DNA of 41,906 nucleotides from CAZOLI01 sp964580675. GTDB lineage: Bacteria > Planctomycetota > MHYJ01 > CAYXQY01. Made by a program: the position numbers and the translations under genes. Shown here piece by piece: positions 17,330 through 26,295 of the stretch (the first letter of the stretch is position 1; every line of letters starts with the position of its first letter). Where the stretch lies: positions 1-41,906 of the forward strand of contig CAZOLI010000027.1 in NCBI GenBank assembly GCA_964580675.1, given 5' to 3'. The notes under the pieces were generated by a model that saw only the letters and a program-made list of their open reading frames with translations, ran no database searches and was not told the origin of the DNA.

Positions 17330-17829
17330 GATACCTCCTCAAAACAGGTCCGAAGGGTCTCCGGATCCGGCTGCTCTCCCACGGTTTTTTCGATCATTTC
17401 CCGGGACAGGTCGATAATTTCGTTCTGGAGGTCGTCCCGGGCTTCGTTTTTTTCTTCTTCAATCCGGTTTCGGGCCTCTTCCAGGATGTCGAGGGCTTCG
17501 TCCTGGGCTTCGGCCACGAGCTCCGTTCGACGATCCATACCCTCCTTGATAATGTCCTGCATCTCCCGGTGAGCCTCCCGCCGTTTCTCTTCCATTCGTT
17601 CCTCGAACTGACGGGTCATTTCGGTAAGTTCCTCTTCGTAGTCCTGCCGTTCCTCCTGCATACGACGAATTTTGTCCTCCCGTTTGTCCACCTGTTCGAG
17701 AATGGGATCAAACAGGAGGTACTTCAGGATCACCGCCAGGACCAGGAACGTACCGCAGTGTATGGCCAGGGCCAGAATCTGCAGGTAGAAGGGGGTTTCC
17801 GCTAAGGGACCGAAGAATTCGCCAAACAT
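17326..17829 (-). CDS. atpF: ATP synthase b subunit
   Basis: This 167-residue peripheral-stalk subunit has one N-terminal membrane helix (LQILALAIHCGTFLVLAVIL) followed by a continuous charged coiled coil (EQVDKREDKIRRMQEERQDY onward). Length and layout are typical of AtpF. It overlaps the following b'-type gene by four bases (ATGA), so the operon makes a hetero-dimeric b/b' stalk. Confidence 0.93.
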   Translation of the reverse strand: MFGEFFGPLAETPFYLQILALAIHCGTFLVLAVILKYLLFDPILEQVDKREDKIRRMQEERQDYEEELTEMTRQFEERMEEKRREAHREMQDIIKEGMDRRTELVAEAQDEALDILEEARNRIEEEKNEARDDLQNEIIDLSREMIEKTVGEQPDPETLRTCFEEVS

Positions 17830-17852
17830 GCCGTGCCGTGGGTAAGGTTAAT

Positions 17853-18125
17853 TTAGGACAGAGCTTCCAGGCTATCGAGAACGGCCTCCGAACCAGGCAG
17901 CCTCAGCCAGAGCATGATGCCGATGGCCAGTGCGTAAATGGTAAGTGCCTCAATAAAGGCGGCACCAATAATGAAGGTGGTTCGAATATCACCGGCCGCT
18001 TCAGGTTGCCGGGCTGTTGCTTCCATGGCCGAGACCGTGGAATTACCGAGAGAGTACGCACATCCCACCGCGGCAATGGCCACGCCGAGAGCTGCTGCAG
18101 CTGATGCAACGATGAAAAAATTCAT
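17853..18125 (-). CDS. atpE: ATP synthase c subunit
   Basis: The 90-residue hairpin of the rotor ring. Two membrane helices flank the loop ARQPEAAGDIR (RQPE at 39-42). The ion-binding carboxylate is Glu59 in AAFIEALTIYALAIG. The helix-1 glutamine and the Ser/Thr after the glutamate that mark sodium-binding rings are absent (Glu is followed by Ala-Leu), so a proton-driven ring is the better reading. There is an unusual Cys22 in helix 1. Its ATG follows atpB by 101 bases with AGGAG upstream. Confidence 0.96.
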   Translation of the reverse strand: MNFFIVASAAAALGVAIAAVGCAYSLGNSTVSAMEATARQPEAAGDIRTTFIIGAAFIEALTIYALAIGIMLWLRLPGSEAVLDSLEALS

Positions 18126-18226
18126 CGCTCCTCCTTATCGAAATAAAAGGTTCACGAAAAAAACACGCACACGCGCTCGCCACGCACTTCCATCAGCGGG
18201 ATCGAACGCGCAACTGCTATACATTT

Positions 18227-19009
18227 TTAATGTCCTCCTCCCAGTGCACCGATTGCTCCACCAATGTATGCCGCACTCAGTACCGTAAAGATAATGGCCT
18301 GTACTACTGCCGCAATAATTTTAATAAAGTAAAGCGGAAATTGAAGGGGCAACAACCAGGAGAAGGTTCCCAGACCGGCCAGAAGCGACAGTACAACGGC
18401 CACGAGAACGTCCTTCCCGAGAATGTTTCCAAACAATCGGAGCGCAAGGGAAATGGGACGAACGATTTCCTCGATGATTTTTACCGGCACCATGAACCAT
18501 CCCAGGATGAGCGGAAGCCACCAGGGTTTTGTCGGCCCGACAAAGTGTACGATATAGTCCCAGCCTTCCTTTCTCAATCCCTCGACGTGAGTGGCAAAGA
18601 ACGTTGCCATTGCTACCCCGAGAGTGGTGCTCAATTTCTCGGTGGATGCCTCCAGACCGGGAACCAGTGGAAAAAGATTCATAAGAAGGATGTACAGGAA
18701 CATGCCTCCCAGAAACGGTAGGTAGCGATCCGTGTGTTCCCCCAGAAGCTGACCGAAAAAATCCCGGAACCAGAGCACAATGACCTCGGCCATGTTCTGT
18801 CGGGGTCCGGGTATCTCACGAGTTTCCCGGGTAAGCCACCAGGACAGTACAATAAGGACAATACCCGCCAGCCAGGCGGTAATAATTCCGGTAACATTGG
18901 CCATTTTCAGGTTTGTAAATTCCGCAATTGCCCGCAGCTGGTCCTCAAACAAAATTTCCAGCCACGAGGGCATGTGGGGCATTTTTGAGGCCAGAAGATG
19001 AGCAATCAT
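18227..19009 (-). CDS. atpB: ATP synthase a subunit
   Basis: The 260-residue membrane stator that forms the proton half-channels. The essential arginine is Arg191 in RPISLALRLFGNILGKD, and the last helix reads VVQAIIFTVLSAAYIGGAIG. At least five membrane segments are visible. It starts one base after the stop of the AtpI-like gene. Confidence 0.96.
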   Translation of the reverse strand: MIAHLLASKMPHMPSWLEILFEDQLRAIAEFTNLKMANVTGIITAWLAGIVLIVLSWWLTRETREIPGPRQNMAEVIVLWFRDFFGQLLGEHTDRYLPFLGGMFLYILLMNLFPLVPGLEASTEKLSTTLGVAMATFFATHVEGLRKEGWDYIVHFVGPTKPWWLPLILGWFMVPVKIIEEIVRPISLALRLFGNILGKDVLVAVVLSLLAGLGTFSWLLPLQFPLYFIKIIAAVVQAIIFTVLSAAYIGGAIGALGGGH

Positions 19010-19010
19010 T

Positions 19011-19535
19011 TTATGTGTTCTGCTTCTGGAAATTCATCGAATTCCTGGTATGTTTTGCCGCGTCGTCACCGGTTTCCACAATGAGTTTCCCCAGCACCTG
19101 TAGAAACATGATCAGCTGAGGAACGCCGAGTCCCGCCATAACCCCGACAAGGTGAAACAGTTCCGAGCTAAGGACAAAATACATGTAAACGCAAAGAGCG
19201 GGGAATTTCAGGAGAAGCGCGACAACGTACCCTGTTTTTAACAGCGTGGAGGAGGATGGGTTTGGGTCACCGGTTGGGAACAGGTGGTTGACGGATTGTC
19301 GAAGAAGCTCAAAAGCCACCGTCGAGGCAACGGCACCTGCCCCAAAACCCATAGCTATACTGATCGTAATAATAGCCCAACCTCCCGATAGGACTGGTTG
19401 AGAAAATCCAAAGCCGAGCAAAAACACAAACATTACGGAAGAAAACAGGGCGGAAGTGCGACTTACCCCGATCAGGAAGTCTTCGTCAAACTCAAACGTC
19501 TTCGTTTCCATCGTTGTTTTCGTCGTTTCGTCCAT
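19011..19535 (-). CDS. AtpI-like membrane protein of the ATP synthase operon
   Basis: A protein of about 174 residues with four predicted membrane helices (ALFSSVMFVFLLGFGFSQPV, WAIITISIAMGFGAGAVAST, YVVALLLKFPALCVYMYFVL, LVGVMAGLGVPQLIMFLQVL). Position between the AtpZ-like gene and atpB, and the four-helix layout, suggest subunit I (AtpI), which helps assemble the c-ring or supplies magnesium. Sequence similarity alone is weak. The start is uncertain: several in-frame ATGs at 19541, 19535 and 19511 all overlap the preceding gene, and none has a good ribosome-binding site. Confidence 0.7.
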   Translation of the reverse strand: MDETTKTTMETKTFEFDEDFLIGVSRTSALFSSVMFVFLLGFGFSQPVLSGGWAIITISIAMGFGAGAVASTVAFELLRQSVNHLFPTGDPNPSSSTLLKTGYVVALLLKFPALCVYMYFVLSSELFHLVGVMAGLGVPQLIMFLQVLGKLIVETGDDAAKHTRNSMNFQKQNT

Positions 19536-19761
19536 CCTCATTCTTCTGGTCGCCGAGCTGTTTTGCCCACCGATAGAACTCAAGAAAAATGGCGGCCAGT
19601 GTGAGAAAAGGAAATAGAAGAGTGAATAGTGGTCTCGTTCCGATCTTTTGATCGAGCCAGTTGCCCGTTATGAAGCTGAGTACAAGACCCGTCGCCACGA
19701 GAAATCCTAACCCGCCAACTTTCCCGACTTTTTCAAACGCTTCGTTAATCGGAGATTTCAA
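19492..19761 (-). CDS. atpZ: AtpZ/AtpI-family small membrane protein
   Basis: A protein of about 89 residues with two membrane helices (LGFLVATGLVLSFITGNWL and LFTLLFPFLTLAAIFLEFYR) around LDQKIGTRP. This is the pattern of the AtpZ/putative F0F1-ATPase subunit family that heads many ATP synthase operons. The likely start is TTG at 19761, because a G-rich ribosome-binding site (GAGGGGGGG) lies just upstream; a TTG at 19776 in the same frame would put that site inside the gene. The C-terminus is acidic and Asn-rich. It is the first gene of the operon. Confidence 0.8.
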   Translation of the reverse strand: MKSPINEAFEKVGKVGGLGFLVATGLVLSFITGNWLDQKIGTRPLFTLLFPFLTLAAIFLEFYRWAKQLGDQKNEDGRNDENNDGNEDV

Positions 19762-19855
19762 GCCGCCCCCCCTCAAATACGTCTCTGGCGAGATCTCTCG
19801 CGGACCAAACGGAAGGTGGTATCAAACGAAATTTGTCCCGTAGTTTAATAAATTG

Positions 19856-19904
19856 CCAATTCCGTTTCAAAACCCGAAAAGAGGATTTGAAATACTGGAA
19901 TTGG
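19856..19904 (-). promoter_or_regulatory. Stem-loop in the ATP synthase leader
   Basis: Strong inverted repeat: CCAATTCC (19856-19863) with GGAATTGG (19897-19904), and inside them TTTCAAA (19865-19871) with TTTGAAA. It lies between the operon promoter (19965-19993) and the first gene, within a leader of roughly 195 bases. No T-tract follows on the minus strand, so it is more likely a leader element affecting stability or attenuation than a simple terminator for nadK. Confidence 0.5.
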
Positions 19905-19964
19905 TAGGGCCTTTGTCACCTGAACCCGATTAACGAAAGAACGGAATTTAATTTTTGAGGAGGA

Positions 19965-19993
19965 ATTATATCAGCCGGAATTAATTGTTTCAA
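19965..19993 (-). promoter_or_regulatory. Sigma-70 promoter of the ATP synthase operon
   Basis: On the minus strand TTGAAA (19988-19993), a 17-base spacer and a perfect TATAAT (19965-19970). Transcription would start near 19958. nadK ends upstream at 20053, so the atp genes have their own promoter. Confidence 0.7.
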
Positions 19994-20052
19994 ACCTTGT
20001 TTGTCTTCCGGTACGTTCCGGCGGTTTCAGGTACCCTTCATGGTTCTTCTGG

Positions 20053-20907
20053 TTACGATGTCGTTCCGCCGTTGATGTCTCCCGGAGACGATCCCCAGTT
20101 CAATTTTTTGTTCAGGGTGGCGTAGAAGGACCGATCCGGCAACGTAACCAGCTGCGCCGGGTTATCGGCCGTTTGTATTGTTAGCTGATCCCCCGATTGG
20201 ACCTCGTGAAATAATTGTCCGTCCGCTGTGAGAACCGCTTCTTCGGGGCTTTTGTTGATCTGTACCTGGATTGTTTTCTGGCCGGAGACAACGTAGGGAC
20301 GAAGGCTAAGGGTGTGAGGGGCTAGGGGCGTGATAACGAAGGCTTTTAATTCGGGATCCATTACCGGACCGCCGGCGGAGAGGTTGTGGGCTGTTGAACC
20401 GGTTGGGGTGGAGATAATGAGACCGTCACCGGAGAAATTGGCCAGTTCATGCTGGTTTACACGGACGTCCATCGACACCATTCTCGATATCCCCCCTCTC
20501 GTAATGACCGCATCGTTCAGGGAGCTGTAAAGAACGTCATCTTCGTCTTCTTGAGATAACCGGCAAATCAGGCGGCTTCGTTCAGTAATTCGTAAATCGG
20601 AGGAGAGGAGGTTTGGAAGAACGGAGTCAATTTCATCGGATTCGATGGTTGAGAGAAAACCCAGTTTCCCGAGGTTCACCCCAAGAAGCGGCATTTGATT
20701 CGATCCCATCCGGTGGGTTGTACGAAGAACCGCTCCGTCTCCACCGAGTGTTATGACAAGATCTGCTTCGGCGTCCTCCAGGGATAGGGTATTTTCCAGA
20801 TCCACCTCGGTAATGTTACAGATTTCACCGATACATTCTTTCAGTTCACGGGCCTTTTCCTGGATTTTTTCTTTTTCTCCGTTTCCAATGATAATTACGT
20901 TCTTCAT
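20053..20907 (-). CDS. nadK: NAD kinase
   Basis: This 284-residue enzyme phosphorylates NAD to NADP. It has the LGGDGAVLR motif (about residue 74), NLGKLGFLS, an Asn-Asp pair (SLNDAVI) and ISTPTGSTAHNLSAGGPVM, the family signature. Length is normal. It follows the amidase and gpsA on the same strand with a 58-base gap, so it is probably in the same transcript. Confidence 0.96.
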   Translation of the reverse strand: MKNVIIIGNGEKEKIQEKARELKECIGEICNITEVDLENTLSLEDAEADLVITLGGDGAVLRTTHRMGSNQMPLLGVNLGKLGFLSTIESDEIDSVLPNLLSSDLRITERSRLICRLSQEDEDDVLYSSLNDAVITRGGISRMVSMDVRVNQHELANFSGDGLIISTPTGSTAHNLSAGGPVMDPELKAFVITPLAPHTLSLRPYVVSGQKTIQVQINKSPEEAVLTADGQLFHEVQSGDQLTIQTADNPAQLVTLPDRSFYATLNKKLNWGSSPGDINGGTTS

Positions 20908-20965
20908 AATGGTTTATTCGATTTCAGTACGGTAATTTGAGTTTCGTCAGAACAGAGAAGTTGTG

Positions 20966-21661
20966 TCAATCCGTTTTCTGCAGGGTCACCTGTTGTTGTA
21001 CGGATTTTACCCGACGGATAAAGGACGTCCAGTCAAAGTATGGTCCCGGATCCCGTCGTCGGGACGGATCGATTTGGCCATGGCTCAAAATGCCCGATTC
21101 ATCAAGTGGTTCATCGTATCCCCCATTTTCTTTTTTCGGTTTTTCCGCCTTGCTGCTGGGGTGCCGGACAGGAATCCTGTAACGGGTTGTCAGGTATGCG
21201 ACAAGACGAACGAGTGTGTTCATTAAATCCCTCGTCCAGGTTTCGGGATTTTCGGCAAAACCCTCACATTCGATGCCGATCGATCGGTCATTGTAATATC
21301 GCGCGTGCCAGGCAATGTCCTTCACCGGGACGAGTTCGGCCACAAACCCATCCCGAGATATCACGAAATGGGCACTTACGTTCGCCTCGTTGGTGCACAA
21401 ATAGCTCACGCCCTCCTGAAATTGGGCCTGAAGGGTGTGAATAACGATGGCATCAATGTCTTCCGCTGTTCGATCCGACCTGGTTCTGTTCGGGGAAGGT
21501 CTTTTCTTGTAGGAGGCCGGGTGTAAGAAATCGAATTTATGCACCGGCTTCCCGGGTCCGGAGGGGCTTCCGGAGGACATGAGGATAAATATGACGGGAA
21601 TTGTTAAAAAATATAACCAGATGCGGCTTTTCTGTTCGCTTCCCGCTTTTTTCTTACTCAT
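20966..21661 (-). CDS. N-acetylmuramoyl-L-alanine amidase (Amidase_2 family), membrane-anchored
   Basis: This 231-residue protein has an N-terminal membrane anchor or signal (about 14-28, IWLYFLTIPVIFILM) and then an AmpD/Amidase_2 domain that cuts the bond between muramic acid and the stem peptide. The zinc ligands expected of the family are in place: His75 (AIVIHTLQ), His194 (ILSHGQIDP) and Asp204 (RRRDPGPYFDW, ten residues after His194, as in AmpD). NVSAHFVISRDG and IGIECEG are further family motifs. It acts in the periplasm in wall turnover or recycling. Its start overlaps the gpsA stop by eight bases. Confidence 0.92.
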   Translation of the reverse strand: MSKKKAGSEQKSRIWLYFLTIPVIFILMSSGSPSGPGKPVHKFDFLHPASYKKRPSPNRTRSDRTAEDIDAIVIHTLQAQFQEGVSYLCTNEANVSAHFVISRDGFVAELVPVKDIAWHARYYNDRSIGIECEGFAENPETWTRDLMNTLVRLVAYLTTRYRIPVRHPSSKAEKPKKENGGYDEPLDESGILSHGQIDPSRRRDPGPYFDWTSFIRRVKSVQQQVTLQKTD

Positions 21662-22676
21662 GGCGGTAGAAAAGATCCTCGGCCTCGGACCGAAGTTCCC
21701 GTTGCATTAAGTCACTTACGGCGTCGGAGACCGGTTTGTCTTCGTAAAGAACCCGATAAACTTCCAGCGTTATTGGCATATGAAGATCATCGGTGTCCAC
21801 CGTATCAATCAAGGCTTTTGTGGTCCATGTTCCTTCTGCAACCTTATCCATCCGCTCCCGAATTTCTTCAAAGGATTCTCCCTTACCGAGCGCCACCCCC
21901 ACGGATCGGTTCCGGCCGTGAGGACTCATACACGTTGTTATTAAGTCACCGAGGCCCGCAATGCCGAAAAACGTCGAGCGGCGGGCACCGAGGTGTTCTC
22001 CGATTCGACTGATTTCGACCAGCCCCCGGGCAATTAGAGCTGACTGCGCGTTCATGCCCAGGTTTCGGCCATGGCAGATGCCCCCGGCAATGGCAATGAT
22101 GTTTTTCAGTGCCCCGGCAAGTTCGACCCCGATGAGGTCGGGGTTTGTGTATATTCTTGTGGTTTCCGTGGAGAGTGCTTTTGCTGTTTGCCGTGCAAGC
22201 TGTTCTTCCTCGGCCGAACTGACAAGGGTGCAGGGCCGTCCTTTTCCTACTTCTTCCGCGTGGCTCGGCCCGCTGATTACCCCGGTCGTCACCCCATTGC
22301 CAATCACATCGTGTATGATTTCGGTGGGACGTTTGAACGTGTCCGTTTCCAGACCTTTCGCCGCCGAGATGTACCCCGGATTCGTGTTCAGCTGGTTTTT
22401 CAGGTCCCGGAGCGTGTCACGTATGTGCTGTGTTGGTATGGCAATAATGACGAGATCGGCGTTCTCCGTTGCCTCCCGGGCGTCAGATGTCAGCTGAACC
22501 GACCCGGGTATCGTGATGCCGGGAAGGTAGGGGTTGTTCTCCCGTCGGCTCCGGAGTTCCTCCACGAAGTCGGGACGCCGCCCCCAGAGCTGGACCCTGG
22601 CCGGTGTACCGGACAGGACAACGGCCAGGGCCGTTCCCCATCCTCCGGTGCCGAGTATGGATACATGATCGGTCAT
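21654..22676 (-). CDS. gpsA: Glycerol-3-phosphate dehydrogenase [NAD(P)+]
   Basis: GpsA (340 residues) reduces dihydroxyacetone phosphate to sn-glycerol-3-phosphate, the backbone that PlsY acylates. It shows the dinucleotide-binding motif VSILGTGGWGTALA, ISGPSHAEEVGKG, the catalytic-lysine motif ELAGALKNIIAIAGG and GIAGLGDLITTC. ATG 22676 is chosen; an in-frame TTG lies four codons upstream at 22688. It is followed with overlap by the amidase and preceded by the kinase gene. Confidence 0.96.
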   Translation of the reverse strand: MTDHVSILGTGGWGTALAVVLSGTPARVQLWGRRPDFVEELRSRRENNPYLPGITIPGSVQLTSDAREATENADLVIIAIPTQHIRDTLRDLKNQLNTNPGYISAAKGLETDTFKRPTEIIHDVIGNGVTTGVISGPSHAEEVGKGRPCTLVSSAEEEQLARQTAKALSTETTRIYTNPDLIGVELAGALKNIIAIAGGICHGRNLGMNAQSALIARGLVEISRIGEHLGARRSTFFGIAGLGDLITTCMSPHGRNRSVGVALGKGESFEEIRERMDKVAEGTWTTKALIDTVDTDDLHMPITLEVYRVLYEDKPVSDAVSDLMQRELRSEAEDLFYRHE

Positions 22677-22906
22677 GGTGACTGACAAATCGAAACCGTA
22701 ATAGCACGAACAATCATCAGTATATTATTATACAGTGATCACGGGATGATTTTTGCAATGGCCGAAATTAAGGGATGAAATTTGCCGGTCAGGGGGGGAT
22801 TCACCAAACGGTAATACCCGGGGAATTCCCGGACAAAACAGGAGATTTGCAGGTTTCAATCGACCGGATTATCGTTGAGATTGTCCTGGAAATCCGCAGG
22901 TGTGGA

Positions 22907-25900
22907 TCAATCTTCTTCCTCGTTCTCGTTTTCGTTCTCGCCGTCCCGGTTTTTTCCGGAACTGCTTTCGGCCTTTTTCAGGTTGCCGACGATGCGAACA
23001 CGGTAAATCACAATTTCGGTGGTGGTGAGAAACACCCCGGTCTGTCCGGATGTGAGTTTTTTGTGAGACCCTTCATGTAGTGTTTGATATTTCTTGGTGT
23101 TGGGTTTTTTGATCTGCAGTTTGATGTTGGGGCCGGATTGTTTTTGTCGGAGGGAAAAGGGAGTACCGGAAGGCAACTGACTGGCTCCCATGTTGGTTGC
23201 AATATCCTCCTGTTCCCGGAGATCCCATTCGGTGATATCATAGTAATACAGGCCGGAGACGGAACCTTCTCGACCGCGAAAGTCAAACGTAAAATTCGCA
23301 AGGCCGAAGTAGGAATAATCGTCCTGAACCATGGTGAGAAGACCGATGTTTTGTCCGTCCGGCGTTGATACCAGTGCTTCTATTAGCACATTTTTCTTAA
23401 ATGCTTCTTTGGTGATTAGACCGCCGCGGGGTAACCAATCCCCTCGACCTCGACGTCTACCTCTTCCTCGACCTCTCCCTCCGTTCCGGGTCGTTTCCCC
23501 CCGTACGGCGTTTTTTTCGGCAAGATATTTGAAGGAGACATCGTCATCACGGTACTCCGTCCAGTCCTTCTCAAACTGTTTTTTGTTCTTAAAATCAAAC
23601 GTCACTTCCACCTTTCGGGTTTGATTGTTCAGCACATTGACATCACCCTCAAACCGGGACAGCAAGGAGATGGACTCTTCCTTTTTGTCCTTTTCCTCTG
23701 GTTTCTTGAGGATGTGTTTTGCTTTTGCAATTAGTCCCTCTTCACCGGACTCCTCCTGATACGGTGATTCGTTTTTGTAATTTTCAAGTTTGCCAAGCAG
23801 CCGTTTTACGTCTTCTTTGTTTCGTTTATCGACGGCTTCCCGGAGCTGTTCAATGAGCCGGAACGCCGTTGCCCAGCTTTTTGTAAACCCTCTCCGGCGC
23901 AGCTTCTCCAGGTATAGATTCGATCGCTGCAGACCGGATTCCTGACATTGCCGAAAAGCAAAATACGCCTCCGGATATGCCCTGCCGAAATAGTACACAA
24001 GTCCCCAGCGGAACCGCTGCTCCGGTGTTGGATCACGTATCAATTTTTTCTGAAATTGCACACGTTCTGTTATGGGAACCTTTTTCAATTCTCTGGGCTG
24101 GGCATGTTCCGGCGAGACTCCGGGGGGGGCAATGAAAATTTTGTTTGTGTCAGGGTTAAATTTGGTGAGTTTCCCCTTAAAATTTTTCATTTTGATGGAC
24201 TTCTTGAGGGTGGGGCTTCCGGAGTTGGCCTGTGCCGCCTTCGCCAGGGTTTCCGACAGGTTTTTCCCAAATCTTCGAAGCTCTTTGACGTCGCTTTTGT
24301 GGGAACGAAGTAATTGTCTATGTTTTTGTAATTTGATCTTTTTACTTCCGGCAATGTTTTCGATGCGTCTAACAAGACGATCGACGTTCAACCGGTTTGA
24401 AGGATTGCTCCGGAGGTCAATCAATTCGTCGATCTCGTCGAGTTTGTTCTGGAAGTCCTCTCGGGACGTTAATTTTTTTTCGTAGGCGACTTCCCGTTTT
24501 CGTTTGTAAATCCGATTCTTCAACCGGTTCATCCGGCGGTACAGATCGGGGGTCATTTCGGCATCCAGCTGCCCCGTAAAGGACCCAAGTCTTGCTCGGG
24601 CCTTTTTGAAATGATTTTCGTCGAGGTATTTCCCCACCTCCTGTTTCATTCTTTTAAATTTTTCGGTGAGCTGGTTTCGGGTGGATGTTCTCAGTTCACG
24701 GATTGCTGTTCCGGCCTCGGTGTCCGAGAAGAGGTCCGGGACCTTTTCCGTGGTTTTCAGAGCCATCAGGTAATGACCTTTGTCAAGTGCCCGTTTTGCT
24801 TTCTTCTGAATCGGGGACAGGTGTCGTTGCGCCGATTGCTCAAGAAGTTTTGAGCGAAGTGATTTTGTTTTCTCGGAGAGTTGTTTGTTTTTCTGTTTGT
24901 CCTGAAATTTCTCGATGTCGGAAAGCAGAGAACGGACGCTTTTGAGCGCTGGTTGATCCTCCTGATCGAGAAATCGGGATACGTTCTCCTTCAGCGTCCG
25001 GTACTCGTTTTGCCATTTTTCGAGTTCCTTCTGTTTCTCGTTATTGGGTGCCGGGTTGTTTTCCCGATCCGTTGAATCCCCGGGGGACTGATTGTTCTGC
25101 GGGGTTGACTCAACGGCTTTCGGGTTTTTCGAGTCGTTGTTGTTCCCCGGTGTCGTTGAATTGTTTCCCGAAAAGATAAACAGGAGAATTAACCCGCCGA
25201 GAACTGCGGCACCGCCAACCAGTGCAATGGGCTTCCAGCCGCTTCCCTTTTTGGACTCCACGGACTTCCGGGAACCTTCGTAACGCGGCTTTTTATCACC
25301 CGATGATGTTCTCTTTTGGGGCTTGGCCCTGGCAAATTTCGGTGATTTCCCTTCCTGAAGACGTTTGAAATCCTCCACGAATTCATCAGGATGCTGGTAA
25401 CGTTCTGACGGATCCTGTGCAAGCATTCGACGAATTACAACGTCCGTTCCACGTCGAATGGTCCCATCAACATCTCGCGGGGGGACGAGATCATCCGTGA
25501 TGTGACTGGTCATAACGGCGGTGGAGTGATCCCCGTCGTACGGTACCTGCCCGGTCAGCACATGGTAAAGCGTAGCGCCGAGGGAATAGATGTCGGTCTG
25601 AATGCTTACATCGTTTTCATCCGTGATCTGTTCGGGCGACATGTAATAGGGGGTACCGATCGATATGTTGGTTTGAGTGAGGTTGGCGTTGTCCCCGACC
25701 ACCGGCTTGGCGAGACCAAGGTCACAGAGTTTGGCCCGTCCTTCCTGATCGATCATGATGTTATCCGGTTTGATGTCCCGGTGAATCAGGTTGTTTTCCT
25801 CGGCATGTGACAGTGCCTGTCCAATTTGTTCTCCTATGTCCAGGACGTCCTCTTCCGGTATTTTCCCGTTTTCCTCAAAGATCTCCCGAAGGGTTCGCCC

Positions 25901-26185
25901 TTCGACGTATTCCATGACGAAGTAATAAAGGCCTTCATGTTCTCCCACATCAATGCCGCGGATGATGTTCGGGTGGTTGAGTTTGGCCACGGATCGCGCT
26001 TCTCGAAAAAATCGCTTCGTGTATGATTCATCATTTTTGAGGTCGGGGCTCAATATTTTGATGGCCACCGGGCGATCCATGCTGATCTGGATGGCCTTGT
26101 ATACTTTCCCCATCGCCCCTTCGCCCAGTTTCTTCTTTAATTTATATCCCGGTATGCGGGTTCCGGATTCATTTTTGGATGGCAT
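22907..26185 (-). CDS. Membrane-anchored Ser/Thr protein kinase with coiled-coil and beta-sandwich sensor
   Basis: This 1092-residue protein has a Hanks-type kinase domain at about 14-275: glycine loop LGEGAMGKVYKA, Lys43, Glu62, catalytic HRDIKPDN (Asp137), and DLG instead of DFG at 155-157. A single membrane helix (about 319-338) is followed by an Asn/Ser/Pro-rich linker. A long Lys/Arg-rich coiled-coil or helical-repeat region covers about 375-850. The C-terminal domain looks like a concanavalin/DUF1080-type beta sandwich (GLANFTFDFRGREGSVSG). It is interrupted near residues 899-915 by an Arg-Gly tract (GGRGRGRGRRRGRG), and the protein ends in acidic Glu/Asn repeats. The kinase domain would be cytoplasmic and the rest periplasmic. 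Start ATG 26185 is chosen from the domain position. It lies between plsY and gpsA on the same strand. Confidence 0.9.
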   Translation of the reverse strand: MPSKNESGTRIPGYKLKKKLGEGAMGKVYKAIQISMDRPVAIKILSPDLKNDESYTKRFFREARSVAKLNHPNIIRGIDVGEHEGLYYFVMEYVEGRTLREIFEENGKIPEEDVLDIGEQIGQALSHAEENNLIHRDIKPDNIMIDQEGRAKLCDLGLAKPVVGDNANLTQTNISIGTPYYMSPEQITDENDVSIQTDIYSLGATLYHVLTGQVPYDGDHSTAVMTSHITDDLVPPRDVDGTIRRGTDVVIRRMLAQDPSERYQHPDEFVEDFKRLQEGKSPKFARAKPQKRTSSGDKKPRYEGSRKSVESKKGSGWKPIALVGGAAVLGGLILLFIFSGNNSTTPGNNNDSKNPKAVESTPQNNQSPGDSTDRENNPAPNNEKQKELEKWQNEYRTLKENVSRFLDQEDQPALKSVRSLLSDIEKFQDKQKNKQLSEKTKSLRSKLLEQSAQRHLSPIQKKAKRALDKGHYLMALKTTEKVPDLFSDTEAGTAIRELRTSTRNQLTEKFKRMKQEVGKYLDENHFKKARARLGSFTGQLDAEMTPDLYRRMNRLKNRIYKRKREVAYEKKLTSREDFQNKLDEIDELIDLRSNPSNRLNVDRLVRRIENIAGSKKIKLQKHRQLLRSHKSDVKELRRFGKNLSETLAKAAQANSGSPTLKKSIKMKNFKGKLTKFNPDTNKIFIAPPGVSPEHAQPRELKKVPITERVQFQKKLIRDPTPEQRFRWGLVYYFGRAYPEAYFAFRQCQESGLQRSNLYLEKLRRRGFTKSWATAFRLIEQLREAVDKRNKEDVKRLLGKLENYKNESPYQEESGEEGLIAKAKHILKKPEEKDKKEESISLLSRFEGDVNVLNNQTRKVEVTFDFKNKKQFEKDWTEYRDDDVSFKYLAEKNAVRGETTRNGGRGRGRGRRRGRGDWLPRGGLITKEAFKKNVLIEALVSTPDGQNIGLLTMVQDDYSYFGLANFTFDFRGREGSVSGLYYYDITEWDLREQEDIATNMGASQLPSGTPFSLRQKQSGPNIKLQIKKPNTKKYQTLHEGSHKKLTSGQTGVFLTTTEIVIYRVRIVGNLKKAESSSGKNRDGENENENEEED

Positions 26186-26247
26186 GGTTCTTTTTGAGGA
26201 ACGAATAGACAGGAACGCCCGTGGAAACATCGTGCCTCGAGTATCCT

Positions 26248-26253
26248 ATTATA
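26248..26253 (-). promoter_or_regulatory. Candidate -10 element for the kinase gene
   Basis: A perfect TATAAT on the minus strand, about 60 bases upstream of the kinase ATG. No good -35 hexamer is visible at the right distance, so this is weak. Confidence 0.3.
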
Positions 26254-26295
26254 TTAACGCCTTCTTCGATAAAATGCCAGTAGTTTTTATAGACC

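Noticed and set aside
17853..18125. Sodium-driven c-ring
   Set aside because: The helix-1 glutamine and the Ser/Thr after the ion-binding glutamate are absent, so a proton ring is the simpler reading.
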